DNA of 34,059 nt from RBG-13-43-22 sp040755035 (GTDB lineage Bacteria; Desulfobacterota; RBG-13-43-22): contig JBFMBU010000292.1 of NCBI GenBank assembly GCA_040755035.1, positions 1 to 34,059 on the forward strand. Reading direction: 5' to 3'. A model generated the notes under the pieces. That model saw only the letters and a list, made by a program, of their open reading frames with translations. It was not told the origin of the DNA and did no database searches. Positions 1 through 7,538 of this stretch are shown piece after piece. The stretch's first letter is position 1; each line of letters begins with the position of its first letter. Both the position numbers and the translations under genes were made by a program.

Positions 1-300
1 CAGCCATCTATTTCCACTGTGGCGGTTTGAAATTATTCCCTGCCCGGCCGATCCATCCAACCCTTAGATTTAAACCATCAGAGGTACAACATATTGGGGC
101 TACCCATTAAAAAGCCGGATGCGGCTTAATGTATTCATGATCACATTTTCAAAACATAATCAAATTGACGAAATTGATCATATTATCGGATTGTTGATCG
201 TGTTTTCTGCCAAACAGCATCCCGCCCCCCCTTAAGACAGGTGATTTTACCGGCCTGACGAAGGTCTCGAAAGGCTCTGTGCTATTTCCTCCAAACCTTT
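1..300. other. Non-coding stretch downstream of the DUF262 gene
   Basis: I see no supportable gene in these 300 bases. Short open frames here lack a ribosome-binding site and recognisable motifs. The only structure noted is a terminator-like hairpin near 107-127, listed separately. Confidence 0.5.
107..127 (-). terminator. Candidate intrinsic terminator for the DUF262 gene
   Basis: On the minus strand AAGCCG, loop CATC and CGGCTT form a perfect 6-bp stem followed by TTT, making a run of five T. It lies about 175 nt after the stop codon of the DUF262/DUF1524 gene, which is transcribed toward it. The stem is short, so this is a weak to moderate call. Confidence 0.4.
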
Positions 301-2013
301 CTATGACGACAGTTCCGAAAGTCGCCAGATAGCTGTCGCCTGGTTGGCCAGCCATTGCTGCCTTGAAGAAATACGCTCAGGCGTCCATTCCGTATGATCG
401 ACAAAAACCTTTTTTGTTATTTCAAAACCGCTTTCTTCGTAACTTCTCCTTTTTTCTTGATAGGACTTATTCCCAATATCGCGATTGGTCGTTGTCTCCA
501 AGGGAGTCATGTTCCCAATCCGATAAAGACATCGATCGATCTGTTCGTCATTAAAAGTGTTCCACTCTTCATTAGGGTTTCCCGGTAATATGTGTTCGAT
601 CGTGTATCGATCGCTGGTATAATCGAAGTCATGATTCGAGATATGCCGTTCGATTTCAAAAAGGATATAGCGCATAACCTGGCGGTTTCGGGCCGATGTA
701 GTACGTATCTGCTTTTCCGAAAACGCACTACGGAATTGCTCATCTCTGGGATAAACCGGACGGAGGGCTTTAAGGATATCAGCCACACTCGTAATTCCTC
801 CCTTAGAAACTTTTTCGGCGACTGAGTTATAAACACGCTCTTGTTCGTTTGTGGCCAGGTTGCCGATGACATTATATCGAAAAGATACAATGGCGCAGGC
901 CCGAAGAACCCTCGTGAAATCAGAGTCATTTAAGGTGCGCCGTGCAGCCAGCAACAGGGCGTGCGGTTGTCGAATATTAAACATAACTAATTCTGAGATG
1001 TGTTTTCGTTGATCGGCATTCCACATCGAGTCACCGGCATCCCCCAACGCGGCATAGATATCGGCATCGCGGTCCATATCGCGCAACAGGGCAAACACAT
1101 CAGATTTGCTCTTAATGCTCGCTCTTATGGTCTTGAATAAATCGGAATGGCGGGTGAGCGGATTCTGGCTGTTCCAAAAAACCCTCAAGAAATCTGGAAC
1201 ACTTTCGCTGCCGAGTTTTCCGATAACGGCCTCCCAGCGTTCTTCAAGAGTTCGAATTTCATGCTCATGTCCGCCGGCACTGTGAACCACGGAAAATAAA
1301 AAGTTTTTAAGTAGATCAGTCGAAGAAAGACGAACGCCTCTGGCATTCAACGTTTCGAACACCTTGAAGGCATTCAGTTCATCGGTAACCGAGATAACCG
1401 TAAAAAACAGACGGTCGGCAACGGTGTCGACAAAACGGGCAAATTCGGCACCACTCCGGGAATCACCGAAACGCTCTCTGAGTTGATTATCAAACCACTC
1501 GAAACCCTTACGAAGGAGGTGCTCCGATGCCTTCAAGTTTCTCCTGGGCAGATTTTCAAGCGGAATCAGGTAGTTCTGATAAAATTGATCATTATGCCGG
1601 TTTAAAGACAGTTTTGATGCAGGAATTAGGGTTACAGGATCCAGGAAGCCAATATAAGTTTTACGCAATTCTTCTTCGCGTTGTTTGTTGTCGGCGGCAT
1701 CAATATTTATATCCACCAAACGGCGTAAATTGCGCAATACGGCCAGAACGATCAGGCTCAACGTGGTCATCCGCTGTTGACCGTCAATGATATCATAATT
1801 CCGCTCATCGCTTGTCTGTAGGACGAGATAACCCATATAATGCCCTTGTTCCCCACCAGGTTCCAGCATGGCTATAATATCCTGCCAGAGATCGTCCCAT
1901 TCCTGCTCGGTCCAGGAATAATCCCTCTGAAACATGGGCACGCGATAAACCAGGCCATTTCCCATCAACTTCCGGAAGGTTTGATTTGAGGTGTTGAAAT
2001 TTGTAACTGCCAT
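301..2013 (-). CDS. DUF262/DUF1524 protein, GmrSD-like nuclease
   Basis: Single-chain protein with an N-terminal DUF262 (ParB/sulfiredoxin-like) domain and a C-terminal DUF1524 His-Me finger nuclease domain. This is the architecture of the GmrS/GmrD family of modification-dependent restriction enzymes and many uncharacterised defence proteins. Visible motifs are VPMFQRDYSW (about residues 25-34), the DUF262 signature DGQQRMTTL (77-85), EHILP with the candidate catalytic His474, and the downstream IGNMTPLE plus NRDIGNKSY block near 499-518. Length (570 aa) suits a complete two-domain protein. I start at the second ATG (2013) because GGAGG lies 5 nt before it; the upstream ATG at 2025 overlaps that ribosome-binding site. 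A role in cutting modified or foreign DNA is inferred from family and from the neighbouring methyltransferase, toxin-antitoxin genes and gene remnants. Confidence 0.88.
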   Translation of the reverse strand: MAVTNFNTSNQTFRKLMGNGLVYRVPMFQRDYSWTEQEWDDLWQDIIAMLEPGGEQGHYMGYLVLQTSDERNYDIIDGQQRMTTLSLIVLAVLRNLRRLVDINIDAADNKQREEELRKTYIGFLDPVTLIPASKLSLNRHNDQFYQNYLIPLENLPRRNLKASEHLLRKGFEWFDNQLRERFGDSRSGAEFARFVDTVADRLFFTVISVTDELNAFKVFETLNARGVRLSSTDLLKNFLFSVVHSAGGHEHEIRTLEERWEAVIGKLGSESVPDFLRVFWNSQNPLTRHSDLFKTIRASIKSKSDVFALLRDMDRDADIYAALGDAGDSMWNADQRKHISELVMFNIRQPHALLLAARRTLNDSDFTRVLRACAIVSFRYNVIGNLATNEQERVYNSVAEKVSKGGITSVADILKALRPVYPRDEQFRSAFSEKQIRTTSARNRQVMRYILFEIERHISNHDFDYTSDRYTIEHILPGNPNEEWNTFNDEQIDRCLYRIGNMTPLETTTNRDIGNKSYQEKRRSYEESGFEITKKVFVDHTEWTPERISSRQQWLANQATAIWRLSELSS

Positions 2014-2046
2014 ATTCCCCTCCATCTTATCAATAATCCCTAAAGA

Positions 2047-2307
2047 TTATTTTATCATAACATTGCCCATTACCCCACTATAGATTTCTGCGTTTTGGGA
2101 CGTGTCTGATTTCCCAACCTGTATGTTAGGGAGATACCCTATATCTTTCTCCCAATTCCCAAAGGCCCACAGCCAGTCCCCTACTGCCAACAACTTATTG
2201 GTAATTGAAATAAGTCTCGGAGTAATTCCTGCAATTGCATTAATGCTTTCATCGTAGCCCCTATCTCTTCTTAGGTTAAAAACTAATTTGATTAATTTTT
2301 TGGCATC
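2047..2307 (-). pseudogene. Remnant of a DUF1156-like methyltransferase C-terminus
   Basis: An open minus-strand frame of about 86 codons with no start codon near its beginning (TGA at 2308-2310 precedes it). It encodes LIKLVFNLRR and later VGDWLWAFGNWEKDIG. These match, in the same order, LIRLAIWNLRK and VDDWLRRFGSWDKIG near residues 663-702 of the intact methyltransferase at 4440-6671. The shared pattern includes K-L, D-W-L, F-G, W and K. I read it as the 3' end of a second, mostly deleted methyltransferase gene; its last about 35 residues have no counterpart. It overlaps the end of the DUF5131 remnant by 16 nt. Alternatively it is a small independent protein, but the absence of a start and ribosome-binding site argues against that. 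Confidence 0.6.
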
Positions 2308-2489
2308 TCATCCCAATAACGGCCATCCAACATCCGCCCAGATCGTTTCCGATTCGTCCCCCCCACTGTTTATAAAAGAAGGGCACATCCGCCGACCGGC
2401 ATTGATCCCTGATCTCTCATACCCACTCAGAACCAATGTAAAGGGCAGGAACCAGATTCTCCTCCGACAATTAACCCTGTCAATTTCAT
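2292..2489 (-). pseudogene. Broken DUF5131 (phage Gp37/Gp68-like) gene fragment
   Basis: Three minus-strand frames joined in order give the C-terminal signature of the DUF5131 family. They are LTGLIVGGESGS (from 2489), then EWV-stop-EIRDQCRSADVPFFYKQWGG split by an in-frame TGA at 2417-2419, then MLDGRYWDEMPKN ending in TAA at 2294-2292. Intact family members read close to VGGESG..WVR.IRDQC...VPFFFKQWGG...GR.LDGR.WDEMP. Here there are at least two frameshifts and one probable CGA-to-TGA nonsense change, and the N-terminal half is missing. A run of seven G lies in the QWGG codons near one break. Function is lost. Families of this type often sit beside DNA methyltransferases in mobile or defence loci, which fits the neighbours. 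Confidence 0.75.
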
Positions 2490-2512
2490 TCCCCTAAAAC
2501 AGAACGTTCGAT

Positions 2513-4321
2513 TCAATTTTCGATATTTTTACCCTGATTTTGATCCCGATACATCTCTACCACTTCCCAATGCCCACCCTTATCAGGCCCAATTCGCCGG
2601 AGCAATCTTTTCCGCTGGAGAACTTTAATAATTGACTTCACCCCGTTCTCCGTTACCCCCTCGACATAGAGACTGATCCCTTTCATGCTGGCCGACGGGT
2701 GGCCTTTAAGATAATCAAGGATCGCCTGTTGTTTCTTTGTGCATTTCTGGGTCTTTTCCTTAGTCTTTTCCAGAGTAGTTTTCTGAGTGCTTTCATGGGT
2801 AATTGCACCCTGATCATAAAAATCATCCCGGACTTTAAAATCCTCAAGCACTTCCCAATGCCCGCTCTTATCCGGCCCAACATGTTTAAGCAAGTCTTTT
2901 TTTCGCAGCGTCTTGATTATCGATTTTACGCCATTCTCCGTCATCCCCTCAACGTTCAGACTAATATCCCTGATAGTGGCTTCCGGATGTTCTTTTAAAT
3001 AAACAAGGATGGATTGTTGTTTCTGGGTGCGTTTCTGAGCCTTTTCCTTAGTCTTTTCCGGGGTGCGTTTCTGGGTGGTTATTTCCGAGCCTGTGACCTC
3101 TCCTTCAGGCGTTAGGGACTTTTCTGAAAACTCGATGGTAAACCAATGAGTCGGTTCATTGTTTCTGATAACCGGAGATACATATCCGGCGGCCCTCCAG
3201 TTATCAAATATCTTCATCATGCCGCTGCCGGCGATCTCAGCCCATCCTGGTAATCTGAAGACCCGGGCAATGTTGGGATTCCTGGGTACGGATTCGCAGC
3301 CACTCAAAATTTCCTCGATGGGAAAAGGCGCTGCTCCTGGATTTTTAAATACGATTCCTTCATTGTAAATCCGAATGGCCGCTTGGCCGTTATCAAAATA
3401 GTCACGATGTATAAGAAGATTGACCAGGGCTTCCCTAATGACGATAACCTGCGGTACATTTTCCGTCCGGCTTACACCGTCCGCCGACATTTTAAAGGGC
3501 ACCGCCACATACCTCTTGAGATAATCCATGGCGGAAAAGAAGGTCTGTACCAGATTCTCTTCGTAAATCTTGCGGTCTCCCCATCGTCTCTCTCCGGGCA
3601 TATCACCACTCATGGCGCTCATATGGAAAATGCTCAGTCCATAGGCAGGAAAGCGGCTCACTATGGCCTCCTTTTTCCCGAACAGGAGAAGTCCGGCCAT
3701 GGTGAGGGTCCCGTCTTTCATGGCAGCGCATTTTTCAAGGATCTGTATGTCTTTGAGAGCGAGAAAAGGATGTTCCTGATTCTGAATTTCCAGATAGCGC
3801 AGGTAGGTCCGTAAGGTTTCCCGGTTTATTTGACGGATGCCCGTACCGGTGATCAGCATGGAATCGGAACTGAATTCAGAGGCTTCCCGGAGCATACGAC
3901 CGATTTCATCTTTGCTGGCTTTTTGGTTTGTTGCACCTTGCCGGATACAGGTATTGCGGATATCGTCATTAAAGAAAACAGGTTTTGCCTGACGGGGCAT
4001 GGCTGGAAGCCTGAAGGTTATGACCCTTCTGCCATCAATGGTGAAAAGACGGCCCTTTGAAGAGAGCTGGATATTGAACTTACCGCTTCTCAGTGTGGAG
4101 ATGAAGTCGCTCTGGATTTTGTCAGGATTTTCGATACCGGTGATATCGAGGTTGCCCCTGCCCTGGTCCTTGACCCCCAGAACAACAACTCCGCCATTTG
4201 TATTAGAGAAGGCGCTGACCGTCTTCCAGATATCCTTAGGGAGATCTTTTCCTGCCTCTTTGGCCTCTAAGTCATCCCATTCGGGCAGTTTCAACCTGCG
4301 GATAAGCTCTTTTCGATTCAT
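2513..4321 (-). CDS. AlbA_2 / GHKL-type ATPase regulator with duplicated winged-helix tail
   Basis: A 602-aa protein of the family often annotated as RecG-like or putative transcriptional regulator; it is not a helicase. The N-terminal AlbA_2 (Schlafen-type) domain covers about residues 10-145 and includes FSNTNGGVVVLGVKD. A C-terminal HATPase_c_4-like region follows with REALVNLLIHRDY (296-308), the usual N..HRDY box, and NPNIARVFRLPGWAEIAGSG near 348-367. The tail is unusual: a Lys/Thr-rich linker plus winged helix at about 416-493 is repeated almost whole at about 512-589, each copy with TENGVKSIIK, a variable LLKHVGPDK or LLRRIGPDK, and GHWEV. The gene lies 118 nt after the methyltransferase on the same strand and may be part of the same transcript. 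Nucleic-acid binding or transcriptional control is inferred from the family; no specific target can be named. Confidence 0.85.
   Translation of the reverse strand: MNRKELIRRLKLPEWDDLEAKEAGKDLPKDIWKTVSAFSNTNGGVVVLGVKDQGRGNLDITGIENPDKIQSDFISTLRSGKFNIQLSSKGRLFTIDGRRVITFRLPAMPRQAKPVFFNDDIRNTCIRQGATNQKASKDEIGRMLREASEFSSDSMLITGTGIRQINRETLRTYLRYLEIQNQEHPFLALKDIQILEKCAAMKDGTLTMAGLLLFGKKEAIVSRFPAYGLSIFHMSAMSGDMPGERRWGDRKIYEENLVQTFFSAMDYLKRYVAVPFKMSADGVSRTENVPQVIVIREALVNLLIHRDYFDNGQAAIRIYNEGIVFKNPGAAPFPIEEILSGCESVPRNPNIARVFRLPGWAEIAGSGMMKIFDNWRAAGYVSPVIRNNEPTHWFTIEFSEKSLTPEGEVTGSEITTQKRTPEKTKEKAQKRTQKQQSILVYLKEHPEATIRDISLNVEGMTENGVKSIIKTLRKKDLLKHVGPDKSGHWEVLEDFKVRDDFYDQGAITHESTQKTTLEKTKEKTQKCTKKQQAILDYLKGHPSASMKGISLYVEGVTENGVKSIIKVLQRKRLLRRIGPDKGGHWEVVEMYRDQNQGKNIEN
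2555..3076 (-). repeat. In-gene tandem duplication of a linker plus winged-helix module
   Basis: Two copies of a roughly 78-codon module at minus-strand 3076-2843 and 2788-2555, with a 288-nt (96-codon) period. Both begin with TQK-T-EKTKEK, share TENGVKSIIK and end GPDK-GHWEV. The reading frame is kept, so this is a protein-level internal duplication and not damage. Confidence 0.85.
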
Positions 4322-4439
4322 CCCCCACCATTTGTTTGTTTTGCTGTTCCTAAGCCTTGGTTAAATAGATTCTTAACCTCAAATCATTTTCCATTATCCT
4401 CGCCCCGATTTTCTACTCCTTTAATTCCTCGCTACCTAT

Positions 4440-4512
4440 CTATAACCCGGCTTCAACGTAACGAATTTCCTGGCGTTTCATCCCAACAAGGTCCGTCGAA
4501 TATTCGCCCGGA
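4440..4512 (-). other. Methyltransferase 3' end overlying an out-of-frame DUF5131 tail
   Basis: The methyltransferase ends in DPGEYSTDLVGMKRQEI. In another minus-strand frame the same DNA reads SGRIFDGPCWDETPGNSLR then TGA at 4455-4453. That resembles GRMLDGRYWDEMPKN at the end of the DUF5131 remnant near 2292-2331. By hand I count 37 identical bases of 49 without gaps between the two sites. I infer that the methyltransferase has run on into a decayed neighbouring DUF5131 gene. Confidence 0.55.
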
Positions 4513-6671
4513 TCGCCTAATGAGGGCGCCGGATGGTGAATTGTTTTTGAGTTTTTGACGTCATCACCAATCTTATCCCAACTCCCAAATCTCCGAAGCC
4601 AATCGTCAACTATCGACAGCTTGCCAGAGGTAGATTCCTCTCTGTTCCAAGTTTTGCGCAGGTTCCAGATGGCCAAACGAATAAGGTGGCCGTAGGTAAT
4701 GCAACGGATATCTCCGGCTGTGGGTTTTACCTGGCCCTGGCGGAGTTTATCCAGATCTTCCTGCACTAATTCGGCCACACCCTCAATGGAATCGGGAAGC
4801 CATTTTCTGGGGAAAGAACCAGTAGTTCGGCAAACAAAACCGGTATCGATGATCGAGGAGCCGGTGCCGTTGATATGGATTGAGGCCCCCATTTCCGCCG
4901 GACAGGGAAGGGTTGCCGAACAGGTCAAGCCGGCATCCAAAATGGCCACGGCTACCGGGAAATAAGCCTCGAGATCATTATGATGGTAGGTAAAGGCCAA
5001 TGGGGAGCCCGGTTTCAGAGCTGCGGCCATTCGCTGAAAAACAGTGGAAAGACCTTCGGTGAAATGGGCCAGCCCCCTTCCCATGTCTTCATTTCCGGTG
5101 AGTTCCTGTGGGGTCCGGGTCGTTTTTCTTCCAAAGGCATCGACCTCTTCACCGACCAAGCGCCGGAGCCAGACATAACAGAAATCCATAAGCTCCGCAT
5201 ACTGGACATTGCCGAAATACGGGGGATCGGTGAAGACTCCGTCCAGCGACCCCGGTGGAATTTTAACCTCAGCCGCATCCCGGCATCGAATATCAACCTT
5301 CCGCCCTGCCCTTGTTTTGTTTTTATTCAGACTGTCTCCGATCCATTCTCCCGCCAGGGGTACGATCTCTTTTCGTGATCCCTGATGTCGGATCTCGAAA
5401 GGCGCCTCACCATAGGCTTTGGCTTTTCGAAACTTATCGATGATGTTGGCCCAACCGCCACTCCCAATGCACGCCTGTTTGTATGGGTCCCTTATGCCCA
5501 AGATATTCGACTCACATTGGACAAGGCCCACCGGGAAACCGTGGACGGAGAAAATATCAAGAGACTTCAGGGCCATGGTGTCATAGCGGCATAACATATT
5601 TTGATAGCGCAAAAGATCGGAGAGGTTCGTGGCCAGGGCGTTACGAATTCTTTTATCCTCCATTTTAGAGATAAACCTGGCGGAAAGTTCCAGACTTAAC
5701 AGTTGCCGAGGATTAAACATCTCCCGATAAAGCTTATAACCCCAACGAAGGAGCCGGTTCGTTTCATCCCCGGAGGGGATTTGGTCGACAGGAATGAATC
5801 GGGGCCGCATGGCCTGAAAACGTTTTTCGGATTCAGCCACACGGTTTAAGTCCCTAGGATCGGGTTTTTTAAAAAATCGGCCGGTATGGGTCTTTTTGCA
5901 GGAGGGGTAATGATACTCTATGGCGAAAAGCCGGTGTTGCGGGGGACCGAGACTGCCGACCGGAAAAAAGTTTTCAGTCCCACAATGGCGGCATTGGCAT
6001 CGGTTTCGGCTGGCCGGACCATTCACCGATAATCCGGCGCCGCAATGAAGGCATGGCCCAGGATTGAAACGGTCCGCCGTCTCCGACAGTTGGCCGCAAA
6101 CAGGGCAGACGAATACATTTTGAGGGTGACGTCTGTCGGTGGCAATCAGATAACCTGGAAACAGATCTATATTTTGATGGCATTGACGGCATTGAACTAC
6201 CTTAACCCATAAAAAATATTTGACCGGTACGTCGTCCTTCCCGCAAATATCGCATTTCGTTTGGTACAAGTGTCCAATCTCATTTTCTAAATTACGACAA
6301 AGCATTTCACTGGCCTGGTCATAGGCCGCCAGATCAAGGTGTTCGATTTCCTGCTGGACAATCCAGTAGGACATGGGATTGATATCGAATCCGATAATAT
6401 CACCCCCCATACGGTTTGCTTCCAGAAGAGGTGTCCCCCCGCCCATAAAAGGGTCGGCAATACGAATACCTTCCAGTGAATTAGACTTATAGAAACCGTC
6501 CCGCAGCGGTTCTTCGGAAAACTCGGAAAGCAGCAGCCCTCGGAAAAGAGTCCCCGGCCTCCGGGCAAACCACTTGTGCACGGCAATGATGGGCCGGTAA
6601 TTCTGCTGAATCTGCTTCTCCCGCAAGGCCAGATCGGCAATAAAGGATATATCGAAATTTTTCTCAATCAT
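4440..6671 (-). CDS. Zinc-ribbon DNA adenine methyltransferase, DUF1156-like
   Basis: A 743-aa predicted N6-adenine or N4-cytosine DNA methyltransferase of the COG1743/DUF1156-like group. The N-terminus contains HKWFARRPGTLFRGLLL (32-48), the characteristic opening of the group. The SAM-binding motif DPFMGGGTPLLEANRMGG with GFDINP spans 73-99. A cysteine-rich insert at about 140-230 has CxxC pairs at C140/C143, C161/C164, C189/C192 and C207/C210 plus a C225-C230 cluster, so two or more zinc ribbons are likely. The catalytic DPPY is at 482-485. The last about 30 residues are unusual: their DNA matches the end of a DUF5131 gene in another frame (see finding). It follows the 46-aa zinc ribbon by 15 nt and probably shares the toxin-antitoxin promoter. 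No cognate restriction nuclease is adjacent; the DUF262 protein and AlbA_2 ATPase are the nearest candidates for partners. Ribosome binding before the ATG is weak. Confidence 0.88.
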   Translation of the reverse strand: MIEKNFDISFIADLALREKQIQQNYRPIIAVHKWFARRPGTLFRGLLLSEFSEEPLRDGFYKSNSLEGIRIADPFMGGGTPLLEANRMGGDIIGFDINPMSYWIVQQEIEHLDLAAYDQASEMLCRNLENEIGHLYQTKCDICGKDDVPVKYFLWVKVVQCRQCHQNIDLFPGYLIATDRRHPQNVFVCPVCGQLSETADRFNPGPCLHCGAGLSVNGPASRNRCQCRHCGTENFFPVGSLGPPQHRLFAIEYHYPSCKKTHTGRFFKKPDPRDLNRVAESEKRFQAMRPRFIPVDQIPSGDETNRLLRWGYKLYREMFNPRQLLSLELSARFISKMEDKRIRNALATNLSDLLRYQNMLCRYDTMALKSLDIFSVHGFPVGLVQCESNILGIRDPYKQACIGSGGWANIIDKFRKAKAYGEAPFEIRHQGSRKEIVPLAGEWIGDSLNKNKTRAGRKVDIRCRDAAEVKIPPGSLDGVFTDPPYFGNVQYAELMDFCYVWLRRLVGEEVDAFGRKTTRTPQELTGNEDMGRGLAHFTEGLSTVFQRMAAALKPGSPLAFTYHHNDLEAYFPVAVAILDAGLTCSATLPCPAEMGASIHINGTGSSIIDTGFVCRTTGSFPRKWLPDSIEGVAELVQEDLDKLRQGQVKPTAGDIRCITYGHLIRLAIWNLRKTWNREESTSGKLSIVDDWLRRFGSWDKIGDDVKNSKTIHHPAPSLGDPGEYSTDLVGMKRQEIRYVEAGL

Positions 6672-6686
6672 TGTAACAGACGAACC

Positions 6687-6827
6687 CTATTCTATTTCTT
6701 CCCGGTAAAGATTCGACATTCCGCAAAAGGGACAGAATTCAATCGCCGGTTCCGTGGCCTTTTCGCCCTCTTCCAGGACTGTTATCCGGACCTTCCCCCG
6801 GCAATGCCGGCACTCGTATTCAGCCAT
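6687..6827 (-). CDS. Small zinc-ribbon protein (46 aa)
   Basis: A short minus-strand gene, ATG at 6827 and TAG at 6687, that begins one base after the PIN toxin's TGA stop. The upstream GGGAAG provides a ribosome-binding site. The product starts MAEYECRHC and has two CxxC knuckles, C6/C9 and C32-P-F-C35-G, about 22 residues apart, the spacing of a single treble-clef or rubredoxin-like zinc ribbon. It has no membrane segment. The methyltransferase starts 15 nt after its stop, so the gene is sandwiched in a tight antitoxin-toxin-ribbon-methyltransferase operon. It may be an accessory DNA- or protein-binding subunit of the methyltransferase, which itself has similar CxxC pairs, but that is inference. 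I do not recognise a named family. Confidence 0.75.
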   Translation of the reverse strand: MAEYECRHCRGKVRITVLEEGEKATEPAIEFCPFCGMSNLYREEIE

Positions 6828-6828
6828 T

Positions 6829-7245
6829 TCAAACTTCCCTTTTTCGGACCCACTCAAATTCCAACCCCTCGATCTTATCGAAGTGCCGCTTATCCATACT
6901 GGCCACGGAAAAACCGCGGGACAGGGCGGTAGCGGCGATGATCAGATCGTGGGCGCCGACCTGGATGCCTTTACCCAGCAAGTTGGCCCAGACTTCGGCG
7001 TATATCCGGGAAGCGGCCAAGTCAAAGGGATAGATCGGGAAAAGTTCGATGACCTTTTCCACATAGGCGGACCGTTTAAGCCGCCTCTTCTCCGAGTCAG
7101 CCCGGTGTACACCTTGAAGGAGTTCCGAAACCGAGATGACGCTCAAGCCGAAGGGTTCTTCCTCCCGGCCCTTCACATAAGTCCTGACCTCCCATTCCCC
7201 CCGTTCGGCAGCGATCAGCAGACTGGTATCCAGTATTATTCCCAT
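6829..7245 (-). CDS. PIN-domain toxin, VapC-like ribonuclease
   Basis: A 138-aa PIN-domain protein. Predicted metal-dependent RNase residues are all present: Asp6 in ILDTSLLI, Glu41 in SVSELLQG, Asp100 in AHDLIIAA and Asp118 in SMDKRHF. Length is normal for VapC. Its start overlaps the end of the upstream antitoxin gene by 10 nt, the usual sign of translational coupling in type II toxin-antitoxin pairs, and its stop lies one base before the small zinc-ribbon gene. Toxicity through RNA cleavage, neutralised by the partner, is known for the family. The pair could stabilise the methyltransferase locus as an addiction module, which I infer from the shared operon. Confidence 0.92.
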   Translation of the reverse strand: MGIILDTSLLIAAERGEWEVRTYVKGREEEPFGLSVISVSELLQGVHRADSEKRRLKRSAYVEKVIELFPIYPFDLAASRIYAEVWANLLGKGIQVGAHDLIIAATALSRGFSVASMDKRHFDKIEGLEFEWVRKREV

Positions 7246-7517
7246 AACGGACCCGCCGGCAATGAAGGTTGTTCTTGATGCATACGGTCAAGATCTTTCT
7301 TTAAAGCCGCCGCCTCAGCACCCAACTCCGGGAGTTCCCGGAGCAGACGGGCAAGATCCTTGAGACAGGCCGACTTCACAGGAAGATCGACAGGGCTGAC
7401 GCGGGCTACCGGCTTCCCGCCTCGTTCAATAATGATCGTCTGGCCTTTGAATTTTATGGTGTTCAGTAAATCCGAAAATTCCCGTACTGCCTTGGTGGCG
7501 GTGACCACTTCTTCCAT
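7236..7517 (-). CDS. Phd/YefM-type antitoxin
   Basis: A 93-aa antitoxin. The N-terminal Phd/YefM fold is visible as VTATKAVREFSDLL followed by IIIERGGKPVARVSP (about 28-42). The C-terminal half, rich in Leu, Glu and Ala, would be the toxin-binding tail. It overlaps the PIN toxin start by 10 nt. AAGGAAGGATC precedes the ATG and gives a good ribosome-binding site. Antitoxins of this family repress their own operon by binding palindromes at the promoter, and a perfect palindrome lies 22-44 bp upstream (7539-7561). Phd-type antitoxin with VapC-type toxin is a common mixed pairing. Confidence 0.9.
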   Translation of the reverse strand: MEEVVTATKAVREFSDLLNTIKFKGQTIIIERGGKPVARVSPVDLPVKSACLKDLARLLRELPELGAEAAALKKDLDRMHQEQPSLPAGPLWE

Positions 7518-7538
7518 GATCCTTCCTTCCCTGACTTA

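Larger units (their letters stand above)
2014..2512. other. Gene graveyard between DUF262 and AlbA_2 genes
   Basis: About 500 bases without an intact gene. It is not featureless: its minus strand carries two recognisable gene tails (a DUF5131 fragment and a methyltransferase C-terminal fragment), annotated separately. The remaining bases next to the DUF262 start probably hold that gene's promoter, but I see no convincing -35/-10 pair. Confidence 0.6.

Noticed and set aside
149..355. A 68-aa minus-strand frame containing FETFVRPVKSP, vaguely like DnaQ-type exonucleases
   Set aside because: It overlaps the DUF262 gene end in another frame, lacks a ribosome-binding site and the exonuclease acidic motifs, and ends in low-information sequence.
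2513..4321. ATP-dependent helicase RecG, a common automatic label
   Set aside because: No helicase motifs are present; the protein is AlbA_2 plus a GHKL-like domain plus winged helices.
6754..7278. A 174-aa plus-strand frame opposite the PIN toxin and zinc ribbon
   Set aside because: Antisense shadow. The minus-strand products have all expected catalytic residues and correct spacing.
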